Source: Thermoleophilia bacterium
GTDB taxonomy: Bacteria; Actinomycetota; Thermoleophilia; Gaiellales; Gaiellaceae
Assembly: GCA_013362295.1 (NCBI GenBank)
Contig: JABFWJ010000471.1
Location: 1 to 6,206 of the forward strand
DNA length: 6,206 nt
Reading direction: 5' to 3'
Shown here: positions 1 through 6,206 of the stretch, piece after piece
How positions within the stretch are numbered: the stretch's first letter is position 1
Layout: every line of letters begins with the position of its first letter
Position numbers and translations under genes: made by a program
The notes under the pieces: model-generated
Databases searched by the model: none
Seen by the model: only the letters and a program-made list of their open reading frames with translations
What the model was told of the DNA's origin: nothing

Positions 1-33
1 CGAACCTGATTCGGCGCAGCCGAACCAGATTCG
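1..33 (-). repeat. 15-bp inverted repeat (RNA hairpin) just downstream of atpG
   Basis: In the minus-strand transcript two 15-nt arms (33..19 and 15..1) pair without a gap around a UGC triloop. Thirteen pairs are Watson-Crick and two are G-U (positions 29/5 and 25/9). In plus-strand RNA those two pairs would be C-A mismatches, so the fold suits RNA made in the atpG direction. It begins 12 nt after the atpG stop. It could be a terminator stem, an mRNA processing or stability element between atpG and the expected atpD, or a dispersed intergenic repeat. The window ends at its last base, so a following U tract cannot be seen. Confidence 0.6.
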
Positions 34-45
34 AGCACTTCGGTT

Positions 46-939
46 TCAGCCGCTCAGCGCGTCGGCGCCGGCGACGACTTCGAGGATCTCCTGGGTGATC
101 TCCGCCTGGCGGGCGCGGTTCATCGCGAGGGTCAGGTTGTCGATCAGCTCGCCCGCGGCCTTGGAGGCGTTGCGCATCGCCGTCATGCGCGCACCCTGCT
201 CCGACGCGGCGGACTCGAGCAGCGCCCGGTAGAGCTCGGTCTCGACGTACACCGGGAGCAGCCGCGCCAGGATCTCCTCCGGCTCGGGCTCGTAGATGAA
301 GTCCGGCGTCCCCCCGGTCGCGTCTTGCTCCGCCTCCCCCGCCGCCTCGAGCATCTCCTGCGGGATCGGGAGCAGGTCGCGCACCGTCACCTTCTGGACC
401 AGCGCCGACACGAACGCGTTGTAGACGATCACGACGCGGTCGACCTCCCGGTTGACGAACGCCTCGGCCACCGCGTGCGCGACCGCCTGCGCGTCGTGGT
501 AGGACGGCCGCTCGCTGAAGCCGACCCACGACTGCGCGACGTTCATCCGCCGGAAGCGCAGCGTCGACGCGGCCTTCCGGCCCGTGCTGAACCAGACCGC
601 CTCCTGCCCCTCCGCGCGCACCTCGCGCATCAGCGCGAGCGAGCGGCGGATGATCTGCGCGTTGAAGCCGCCGGCGAGTCCGCGGTCGGCGGTGATCGGG
701 ATGATCGCCACGTGCTCGACGTTCTCGCGCCGCTCCAGCAGCGGGAGGCGCACGGCGCCCGCCGCCTTCGAGACACCGGCCATCAGCTCGAGCATCCGGT
801 CGGCGTACGGGCGCATCGACTCGATGCGCTGCTGCGACCGGCGCAGGCGGGCGGACGCGACGAGCTCCATCGCCTTCGTCACCTTGCGCGTGTTCGTGAT
901 CGAACGGACGCGGCGCTTCAGGTCCTGCGTCGAGGCCAT
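46..939 (-). CDS. atpG: ATP synthase F1 subunit gamma
   Basis: This is the central rotating shaft of F1. It couples c-ring rotation to the three catalytic sites and acts on the cytoplasmic face of the membrane. The 297-aa product has the family's two paired terminal helices: an N-terminal basic helix (about residues 5-38, with TRKVTKAMELVASARLRR) and a C-terminal helix (about 247-292, with SEQGARMTAMRNASKAA and NRARQAEITQEILEVVAGA). Between them is the Rossmann-like middle domain with TADRGLAGGFN at 83-93. Length is normal for bacteria. An acidic, Gly/Pro-containing stretch at about 199-222 looks like a small variable loop. The ATG directly follows the atpA TAG with no gap, and an AGGGTGA within the end of atpA can serve as ribosome binding site, so the two genes are probably translationally coupled. 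The stop is TGA at 48-46. Confidence 0.97.
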   Translation of the reverse strand: MASTQDLKRRVRSITNTRKVTKAMELVASARLRRSQQRIESMRPYADRMLELMAGVSKAAGAVRLPLLERRENVEHVAIIPITADRGLAGGFNAQIIRRSLALMREVRAEGQEAVWFSTGRKAASTLRFRRMNVAQSWVGFSERPSYHDAQAVAHAVAEAFVNREVDRVVIVYNAFVSALVQKVTVRDLLPIPQEMLEAAGEAEQDATGGTPDFIYEPEPEEILARLLPVYVETELYRALLESAASEQGARMTAMRNASKAAGELIDNLTLAMNRARQAEITQEILEVVAGADALSG

Positions 940-2469
<1,530 letters not shown>

Positions 2470-2476
2470 CTCTGCT

Positions 2477-3013
2477 CTAACTCCTTGCGTGGGCGAGGTC
2501 GTGGCGTAGTCGTTCGAGGCGGCCGCGAACGCTCGCGTCGAGCCTCATCGATCCGGCCTGGAGGACGATCCCTCCGATCAGGTCCGGGTCAACTTTCCGC
2601 TCGGCCTGCACCTTGCGGCCGGAGGCGGATTCGATTCGTCCGAGGATCCGTCCGAACTCCTTGTCGCTGAGCTCCGTGGCGGTCGTCAGCTCGACGTCGA
2701 GGATCTGGTGCTCGGCTGCGACGAGCGCATCGAGCTCGTCGACGATGTCCGCAAGCTCGGCCGCGCGCCCCTTCTCCGCGATCAGCCGCAGGAAATTGAC
2801 GACGATCTCGTCCGATCCCTGCGCGACCTGCGTCAGCACGTCGGCCTTCAGGCGCGACTCGATCTCGGGGTTCTCGAGCAGCCCGGCGAGGTCGGGCGTG
2901 TCGTCGAAGGCGGACCGGAGCTGCTGCAGCTCCTCGTGCACCTCGTCGAGCTTGCCCTGGTCCTGGGCGGCCTCGAAGAGCGCGCGCGCATAGATGCGGT
3001 GCGCGAGGGCTAC
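2477..3013 (-). CDS. atpH: ATP synthase F1 subunit delta, probable non-canonical start
   Basis: This is the peripheral-stalk subunit (OSCP equivalent) that joins the b dimer to the top of F1. The C-terminal signature is clear: VDPDLIGGIVLQAGSMRLDASVRGRLERLR lies at about 141-170 if translation begins at 3013. The first in-frame ATG/GTG/TTG/CTG is GTG at 2941, giving 154 aa, but the conserved first helix (IYARALFEAAQDQGKLDEV) lies upstream of it in the same open frame. That frame is closed by TGA at 3028-3026. AAGGGAG at 3026-3020, then 6 nt, then GTA GCC CTC at 3013 gives a 178-aa protein of normal family length. GTA would overlap the atpF stop as GTAG. I therefore extend the gene to GTA, with the start itself uncertain. 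Alternatives are an ATC start at 2995, a sequence error, or a truly shortened protein from 2941. The gene identity is not in doubt. Confidence 0.9.
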   Translation of the reverse strand, partial: VALAHRIYARALFEAAQDQGKLDEVHEELQQLRSAFDDTPDLAGLLENPEIESRLKADVLTQVAQGSDEIVVNFLRLIAEKGRAAELADIVDELDALVAAEHQILDVELTTATELSDKEFGRILGRIESASGRKVQAERKVDPDLIGGIVLQAGSMRLDASVRGRLERLRHDLAHARS

Positions 3014-3534
3014 GACCGGCTCCCTTCAAGCTCGGAAAAATCGATCTCGGCGAGCGCTTCGTCGATCAGGCGCTGCTGGTCGGCGTCGGTCAGCGACTTG
3101 CGCGTGATCTTCTCGGCGGCGAGCAGGCTGAGCCTGCCGACCTCCTCGCGAATCTGCCCGAGCGCCTGGTGCGCCGCCTGCTCGATCTGGCGCCGCGTCT
3201 CCTCGAGGCGGCGCTGGCGGTCCTCCTCGGTCTCGACGCGCACGCGCTCACGCTGCGCGTCGGCGACGCGGCGGGCCTCGCTGAGGATCTCCTCAGCTAC
3301 CGACTTCGCCTGCCCGATCAGCTTCCTGTGCTCCTCGAGCAGCTGGCGCGCCTGGTTCCGCGCGTTGTCGGCCTCCGAGATCGCCTGCTCGATCCGCTGG
3401 CGCCGCGCATCGATCATCTGCTGGATCGGGCCGAACGCGTACTTGCGCAGAACGAAAAAGGTGATCGCGAAGCAGACGATCGTCCAGATCATCAGGCCCG
3501 GCGTGACCTGGATCAGCGGGTTGGCGGCGAGCAT
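3010..3534 (-). CDS. atpF: ATP synthase Fo subunit b
   Basis: This is the peripheral-stalk subunit: a dimer anchored in the membrane that holds alpha/beta against rotation through delta. The 174-aa product has one N-terminal membrane segment (about 9-29, TPGLMIWTIVCFAITFFVL). A long, charged Arg/Glu/Gln-rich helix (about 34-140) follows, the usual right-handed coiled-coil stalk. The C-terminus (about 140-174) matches the delta-binding end (EKITRKSLTDADQQRLIDEAL). There is one b gene here, not the b/b' pair of photosynthetic lineages and not the b-delta fusion of mycobacteria. The ATG at 3534 is preceded by AGAGGGG with an 8-nt spacer. The gap to atpE is 18 nt. The TAG stop at 3012-3010 lies within the proposed atpH start. 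Confidence 0.97.
   Translation of the reverse strand: MLAANPLIQVTPGLMIWTIVCFAITFFVLRKYAFGPIQQMIDARRQRIEQAISEADNARNQARQLLEEHRKLIGQAKSVAEEILSEARRVADAQRERVRVETEEDRQRRLEETRRQIEQAAHQALGQIREEVGRLSLLAAEKITRKSLTDADQQRLIDEALAEIDFSELEGSRS
3020..3026 (-). promoter_or_regulatory. Ribosome binding site for atpH (AAGGGAG)
   Basis: AAGGGAG lies inside the last codons of atpF, 6 nt before the GTA at 3013-3011 and 78 nt before the first canonical start at 2941. It has no other start codon at usable spacing in the atpH frame, so it argues for initiation near 3013. It is also in the right place for reinitiation after the atpF TAG. Confidence 0.5.
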
Positions 3535-3552
3535 CGTCTCAGCCCCTCTCTC

Positions 3553-3816
3553 TTAAACCAGGACGTACGCGAGGATAGAGCCGAGCAGGCCGTAGAACAC
3601 GACCGCCTCGGTCAAAGCAAAGCCGAGCCACTGGATGCCCTGCAGCTCCCCGCGCAGCTCGGGCTGGCGGGCCACCGACTGGATCATCGAGCCGAAGATG
3701 TTGCCGATGCCGACGCCGGCGCCGAGCGCGCCGAGACCGACGCCGAGCGCGAGGCCGACGGCCTTGCCGGCCTTCGTGACGTCACCGCTCGTTGCGGCGA
3801 GGATGGTGCCGAGCAT
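3553..3816 (-). CDS. atpE: ATP synthase Fo subunit c (proton-binding ring subunit)
   Basis: This subunit forms the rotating ring that carries ions across the membrane. The 87-aa hairpin has TM1 (about 16-44) with the glycine-rich packing motif (GVGLGALGAGVGIG), the polar loop ARQPE at 49-53, and TM2 (about 59-86) with the essential carboxylate E70 in GFALTEAVVFYG. At the positions that coordinate sodium in Ilyobacter-type rings, this protein has I37 instead of Gln and A71 instead of Ser after the Glu, which points to proton use. The short N-terminal lead (residues 1-15) is slightly longer than in many c subunits. The ATG at 3816 has AGGAGG (3830-3825) with an 8-nt spacer, the strongest ribosome binding site in the operon. 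This fits the need for many c copies per complex. Confidence 0.97.
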   Translation of the reverse strand: MLGTILAATSGDVTKAGKAVGLALGVGLGALGAGVGIGNIFGSMIQSVARQPELRGELQGIQWLGFALTEAVVFYGLLGSILAYVLV

Positions 3817-3824
3817 GGTGTTTT

Positions 3825-3830
3825 CCTCCT
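3825..3830 (-). promoter_or_regulatory. Strong ribosome binding site of atpE (AGGAGG)
   Basis: A perfect AGGAGG lies 8 nt before the atpE ATG in the 18-nt gap after the atpB TGA. Neighbouring atp genes have weaker or partial sites. This agrees with the high copy number of subunit c, but the translational effect is inferred. Confidence 0.75.
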
Positions 3831-3834
3831 CTGT

Positions 3835-4689
3835 TCAGTGCTCCGGCTCGATGGCCGAGCCGATGTAGATGGCGGACAGGGCAGCGAAGATGAAGGCCTG
3901 GATGCCGACCACGATCACGACCTCGAACAGGTAGAAGGCCGTCGCGACGGGGATGACGACGACCGCGAGGACGACCGACTCGAGGATGAACATCAACCCG
4001 ATGAACGTGAGGATCAGGATGTGGCCGGCCAGCATGTTGGCGAAGAGACGGACGGAGAGCGAGATCAGGCGCATGAACTGTCCGAGGATCTCGAGCGGCA
4101 CGATCAGCGCGAGCAGCGGCTTCGGCGCTTCGGGGATCCAGCTCTTGAAGTAACGCGTCGGTCCGTTCCAGCGAATGCCTTCGACGTGGGTGAAGACGAA
4201 CGTGAGCAACGCGAGGGCGAGCGTCACGGAGATGGAGCTCGTGGCGGCATAGATGCCCCAGACCGGGATGCCGTGCCACGTCTCACCGGTCAGCGGCAGC
4301 GGGATGAACCCGAGGAAGTTGACGATGAAGATGAAGAGCATCAGCGTCGCGACGTACGGGAACCAGCGGCCGATCGCCTTGTGCGGGAGGCCTTGCTCCG
4401 CGACCTGGGTCTGCGCGACGTCGTAGACCAGCTCGCCGACGGTCTCCTTGCGGCCGGGCACGCGAGCAGCTTTCGAGCGCATGAAGAAGAGCCCGAAGGC
4501 GATCGTGAGCACCGTGCCGAGCATCAGGTACGCAACCGCCTTGGTGATCGAAAGGTTGAGCGGCCCGAGGTGGATGGGAATCCATTCGTGCTGCTCGAAC
4601 TCGGTCGTCGGGTCGAACTCGCCGCGCGCGAAGGCGTTCGCGGGAACGAGCAGTGCGAACGTGCCGAGGAGGAGCAGCGCGCGCCTCAT
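3835..4689 (-). CDS. atpB: ATP synthase Fo subunit a
   Basis: This is the stator membrane subunit that provides the proton half-channels beside the c-ring. From the ATG at 4689 it is 284 aa. The essential arginine is R214 in SLSVRLFANMLAGH. H223 and E256 occupy the sites of E. coli E219 and H245, the known reciprocal swap, and Q264 in GIQAFIF matches Q252. Membrane segments lie at about 50-70, 110-132, 148-168, 192-235 and 237-278. The first 22 residues (RRALLLLGTFALLVPANAFA) look like a signal peptide, so the N-terminus is probably exported. The ATG overlaps the upstream TGA as ATGA, indicating coupling. A longer in-frame version from ATG 4794 would overlap the previous gene by 109 nt and adds only Arg/Gly-rich sequence unlike the family, so I reject it. 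Confidence 0.96.
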   Translation of the reverse strand: MRRALLLLGTFALLVPANAFARGEFDPTTEFEQHEWIPIHLGPLNLSITKAVAYLMLGTVLTIAFGLFFMRSKAARVPGRKETVGELVYDVAQTQVAEQGLPHKAIGRWFPYVATLMLFIFIVNFLGFIPLPLTGETWHGIPVWGIYAATSSISVTLALALLTFVFTHVEGIRWNGPTRYFKSWIPEAPKPLLALIVPLEILGQFMRLISLSVRLFANMLAGHILILTFIGLMFILESVVLAVVVIPVATAFYLFEVVIVVGIQAFIFAALSAIYIGSAIEPEH

Positions 4690-5084
4690 GCCGTCGCCCC
4701 CGCCTTCGGCCCCGTGTAGTAGGCCACCAGCTGCAGGCCGAGGGCGGCCGAATAGCCGGCGGCATAGGTCAACGCAGCCGCGAGCCCGAGCCATTTGTCG
4801 GACACTGCGACGGCGAACACCACCACCATCACGCCTACTGCACGGAAGAGCATGCCGAATGCGACCACGCCTGCGGCGGCGAGGTTACCCGTCCGCCTTT
4901 GCAGGTGCGTCAGCACCCAGCCGAGCGCCTCCGAGCCGAGCCAGAGCACGGCGCCGATCGCCCAACCGGTGACGCGCCAGCCGGCGAGCAGGAAGATCGG
5001 CAGTGCGACGGCCACGACGATCCCTCCCGCGACGGCGGGCAGCAAGGCGGGCGGCGCTGTGCGGGGTTCAGTCCAGGCAGGCAA
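4686..5084 (-). CDS. atpI: AtpI-like membrane protein (ATP synthase protein I)
   Basis: This small protein in the atpI position just before atpB has 132 residues and four predicted membrane segments (about 14-36, 41-61, 67-94 and 98-123), as in the ATP synthase I family. Family members are thought to assist c-ring assembly or ion supply and are not part of the core enzyme. Assignment rests on position, size and topology, since this family is poorly conserved. The most upstream start in frame is TTG at 5084, with only a weak site before it. GTG at 5015 has GGGAGGGA (5028-5021) at good spacing but would cut into TM1. The frame upstream is closed by the TAG that ends the preceding gene. The stop TGA overlaps the atpB ATG. 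Confidence 0.7.
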   Translation of the reverse strand: MPAWTEPRTAPPALLPAVAGGIVVAVALPIFLLAGWRVTGWAIGAVLWLGSEALGWVLTHLQRRTGNLAAAGVVAFGMLFRAVGVMVVVFAVAVSDKWLGLAAALTYAAGYSAALGLQLVAYYTGPKAGATA

Positions 5085-5099
5085 CGGTGCTGCTTCTGA

Positions 5100-5294
5100 C
5101 TACATGTTGCGGTACTTGATCACGGTGGCGGCGACGCCGACGGGGATCCCGACGACGGAGCCGAAGGCGAGCCCGTAGCCGACCTTCCCGATCGCCCAGC
5201 CGATCAACGCGCCCACGACGATGCACGCTGCCGTGAACCCGATGAGCACGCTGCCGGCGCCGGCGAGTGAGAACGTCGACCGTTCAGGCTCCAC
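5100..5294 (-). CDS. AtpZ-like two-TM protein, first gene of the atp operon
   Basis: This 64-aa hydrophobic protein (from GTG 5294) has two membrane segments (about 9-37 and 38-58) and ends in a short basic tail (KYRNM). The sequence GALIGWAIGKVGYGLAFGSVVGIPVGVAATVIKYR resembles the AtpZ/ATPase_gene1 pattern of a Gly-rich helical hairpin with a lone aromatic/basic end. Proteins of this kind often open atp operons and have been linked to divalent cation handling or complex assembly. A TTG at 5312 would give 70 aa (MVCSGPVEPERS...). I prefer GTG because neither start has a clear ribosome binding site and a -10-like element lies just before it, which would make the mRNA leaderless. The gene ends in TAG, 15 nt before the likely start of the next gene and in the same frame. 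Family assignment is tentative. Confidence 0.6.
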   Translation of the reverse strand: MEPERSTFSLAGAGSVLIGFTAACIVVGALIGWAIGKVGYGLAFGSVVGIPVGVAATVIKYRNM

Positions 5295-5302
5295 CGGTCC
5301 GG

Positions 5303-5311
5303 AGCATACCA
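5303..5311 (-). promoter_or_regulatory. Possible extended -10 promoter of the atp operon
   Basis: TGGTATGCT matches the extended -10 form TGnTAnnnT, and its last base is 8 nt before GTG 5294. Transcription would then begin at or next to the GTG, giving a leaderless mRNA. I see no good -35 hexamer upstream. The upstream gap 5313-5397 has no other convincing promoter, so the operon may also be read from further upstream. Confidence 0.3.
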
Positions 5312-5384
5312 AGAGCTTGTGACACCGGTTTTGCCCTACTGATGCGGCGGCGCGCCTGCGCTTGTAACGTGCGCTAGACCCTGC

Positions 5385-5405
5385 TCAGCCGCTTTTTTCA
5401 GCCGC
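5385..5405. repeat. Short direct repeat flanking a T5 tract
   Basis: TCAGCCGC occurs at 5385-5392 and again at 5398-5405, separated by TTTTT. On the minus strand each copy contains a TGA, and the first one encountered is the stop of the small ORF at 5398-5514. This may be slippage-type duplication. No stem precedes it that would make a terminator in either direction. Confidence 0.5.
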
Positions 5406-5514
5406 GCTTCTCAGGCTTCGTGGGGTTGCGCGGTCCGTTCCCCGTGCTGCCCGACTTGGGGCCCTGTGCTTTCAACGTGCCGGACTTCAGGCGAGTGTCA
5501 ATGAGATGAGCCAT
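5398..5514 (-). CDS. Possible 38-aa small basic protein, unknown function
   Basis: An ATG at 5514 opens a 38-codon frame ending in TGA at 5400-5398. The product begins MAHLIDTRLKSGTLK and continues with a Gly/Pro/Lys/Ser/Asn-rich, probably disordered tail ending PTKPEKRG. GGAGG at 5526-5522 stands 7 nt before the ATG, the best-spaced site in this part of the window. In the part that does not overlap the upstream gene, about 24 of 28 codons end in G or C, as expected for a real gene in such DNA. It overlaps the last 28 nt of the 155-aa membrane protein gene in another frame, so the two may be coupled. The GGAGG also encodes part of the upstream protein (AEV), so chance remains possible. I do not recognise a family. 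Confidence 0.4.
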   Translation of the reverse strand: MAHLIDTRLKSGTLKAQGPKSGSTGNGPRNPTKPEKRG

Positions 5515-5954
5515 GCGACGACCTCCGCTGCCAGACACAGGGTAGCGGCCCGAAAGGCCCAGAACAGCCCTTCGAGCCGCGTCTCGTTCGTGTTCCAGTT
5601 CTCATCGTGGATGAGCGACAGGTACACGGCGAGATCGTCCGCGGACGCGGGCTGCTCCACTTCGAGATGATCCTCGATCAGCGTCGTCGGCGAGACCACG
5701 AACGACCAGGTCCACGGCCAGAGGATCACGAGGCCGCCGAGTGCGCTGCCGAGGAAGAACGCGACCGCGGTCCAGCCCGTCCAGTCGAGCGTCCCGTCGT
5801 GGCGGCCGATCGCCTGGGGGCCGAGGAACGCCGTGATCAACGAGACGGCGGCGAGGAGCGTGCCCGTGCGCAGGCGCAGGCCGTCCAGGTTCGCCTCCTG
5901 CTGCTCGAGCGCCCGGATCGCCTCCCCGTAGATGATCTCCGCCGAACTGTTCAC
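5487..5954 (-). CDS. Hypothetical three-TM membrane protein
   Basis: A 155-aa protein of unknown function. An N-terminal amphipathic helix rich in Glu/Gln/Leu (about 6-28, EAIRALEQQEANLDGLRLRT) leads straight into TM1 (about 31-48). TM2 lies at about 58-82 (WTAVAFFLGSALGGLVILWPW). A soluble, acidic segment of some 45 residues follows (about 85-129), then TM3 runs to the C-terminus (about 130-154). The helix-then-TM hairpin (LDxLRxRxGxLLAA) is typical of small actinobacterial membrane proteins and recalls the layout of SLATT-type 2TM proteins, but I cannot claim membership. The start is GTG at 5954; no Shine-Dalgarno is near (GGGAG is 22 nt away), and no ATG/GTG/TTG lies shortly upstream. It diverges from the oxidoreductase gene and runs in the same direction as the atp operon. 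Confidence 0.75.
   Translation of the reverse strand: MNSSAEIIYGEAIRALEQQEANLDGLRLRTGTLLAAVSLITAFLGPQAIGRHDGTLDWTGWTAVAFFLGSALGGLVILWPWTWSFVVSPTTLIEDHLEVEQPASADDLAVYLSLIHDENWNTNETRLEGLFWAFRAATLCLAAEVVAWLISLTLA
5522..5526 (-). promoter_or_regulatory. Ribosome binding site for the 38-aa small ORF (GGAGG)
   Basis: GGAGG lies 7 nt before ATG 5514, inside the 3' end of the upstream membrane protein gene. It is the main reason for treating the small ORF as a candidate gene. Confidence 0.4.
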
Positions 5955-5983
5955 ATTGCTGGCAACGATGGCAGATCTCCCGG

Positions 5984-6206
5984 ATGCCGCCTGACGCGGT
6001 GATCGTCGGCGCAGGCCACAACGGCCTCGTCGCGGCGAACGTGCTCGCCGACGCGGGCTGGTCGGTCGTCGTCCTCGAAGCCGAACGGGAACCGGGCGGC
6101 GCGGTCCGCTCCGGCGAGCTGATCGAGCCCCGCTACGTCCACGACCGCTTCAGCGCCTTTTTCCCCCTGGCCGCCGCGTCGCCCGTCTTCCGCGCGCTCG
6201 AGCTCG
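5984..6206 (+). CDS. FAD-dependent oxidoreductase, phytoene desaturase-like (5' end)
   Basis: This is the first 74 codons of a flavoprotein; it has no stop and runs off the window. Residues 5-14 (AVIVGAGHNG) are the beta1 strand and GxGxxG turn of a Rossmann FAD-binding fold. The second strand ends in VVVLEAE, with E32 placed to bind the ribose, followed by the EPGGAVRS motif (36-43) seen in COG1233/phytoene dehydrogenase-like and PYROXD2-like proteins. The next stretch (HDRFSAFFPLAAASPVFRALEL) also fits the actinobacterial members I know. The substrate cannot be told from this fragment; carotenoid desaturation should not be assumed. ATG 5984 is chosen because it puts the first strand at the normal distance from the N-terminus. 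No clear ribosome binding site precedes it. GTG 5999 is a less likely start. Confidence 0.9.
   Translation, partial: MPPDAVIVGAGHNGLVAANVLADAGWSVVVLEAEREPGGAVRSGELIEPRYVHDRFSAFFPLAAASPVFRALEL

Noticed and set aside
2589..3029. Alternative minus-strand frame with TTG at 3029 using the same ribosome binding region
   Set aside because: It translates to Arg/Ala/Gly-rich sequence and is a frame shadow of atpH; the conserved delta residues are in the other frame.
3004..3030. Programmed -1 frameshift joining subunits b and delta
   Set aside because: The frames are offset by -1 at the atpF stop, and b-delta fusions exist in mycobacteria, but no slippery heptamer is present, and the ribosome binding site before GTA gives a simpler explanation.
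3553..3816. Sodium-driven c-ring
   Set aside because: The Gln and Ser positions of the sodium site are Ile (37) and Ala (71) here; only the Glu is kept, which fits proton use.
3169..4719. A 516-codon open frame on the plus strand opposite atpF, atpE and atpB
   Set aside because: It has the same kind of charged, low-complexity antisense translation (many Asp/Glu/His/Arg) and lies opposite well-conserved Fo genes.
3835..4794. Longer subunit a starting at ATG 4794
   Set aside because: It would overlap the atpI-like gene by 109 nt, and the extra 35 residues are Arg/Gly-rich and unlike the family. ATG 4689 starts a signal-like segment and makes the typical ATGA overlap.
5341..5400. Rho-independent terminator at the T6 run near 5393-5398
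   Set aside because: No stable stem directly precedes the T run on the plus strand and no plus-strand gene ends there. On the minus strand the run reads as A and cannot act as a U tract.
5968..5994. Eight-codon upstream ORF (MADLPDAA) overlapping the oxidoreductase start
   Set aside because: It has no ribosome binding site and is short enough to be chance; nothing suggests a regulatory leader peptide.

Overview
The window is GC-rich bacterial DNA. Most of it is the F-type ATP synthase operon, transcribed on the minus strand, in the order atpZ-like, atpI-like, atpB, atpE, atpF, atpH, atpA, atpG. The expected atpD and atpC would lie beyond position 1. High GC, GTG/TTG starts, and flanking genes of actinobacterial type (a COG1233-like FAD oxidoreductase and a short multi-pass membrane protein) suggest an actinomycetote, possibly Thermoleophilia. 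That placement is inferred from memory of similar sequences and was not tested by a search.

Layout, read along the minus strand: the atp genes run from about 5294 to 46 with very short gaps or overlaps. atpI/atpB overlap as ATGA, atpA/atpG abut with no gap, and atpF/atpH touch. Two small membrane proteins lead the operon. The Fo genes a, c and b follow, then the stalk and F1 genes delta, alpha and gamma. Together they encode a proton-driven ATP synthase: the c-ring carboxylate (E70) and the subunit a arginine (R214) are present, and the c subunit lacks the residues that bind sodium. A strong 15-bp hairpin follows the atpG stop at the window edge.

Upstream of the operon (5313-5397) is a short intergenic stretch. 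Next come a probable 38-codon small ORF with a well-placed GGAGG (5398-5514), a 155-aa three-TM membrane protein of unknown function (5487-5954, minus), and, diverging only 29 bp away, the 5' end of a plus-strand FAD/NAD(P)-dependent oxidoreductase that runs off the right edge.

The window is mainly a conserved housekeeping operon and I see no complete undescribed system. The points most worth a second look are: atpH has no canonical start codon upstream of its conserved first helix, although an ideal ribosome binding site sits before a GTA codon; the unannotated small ORF at 5398-5514; the atpG-distal hairpin, whose G-U pairs form only in the minus-strand RNA; and a possible leaderless start for the first atp gene.
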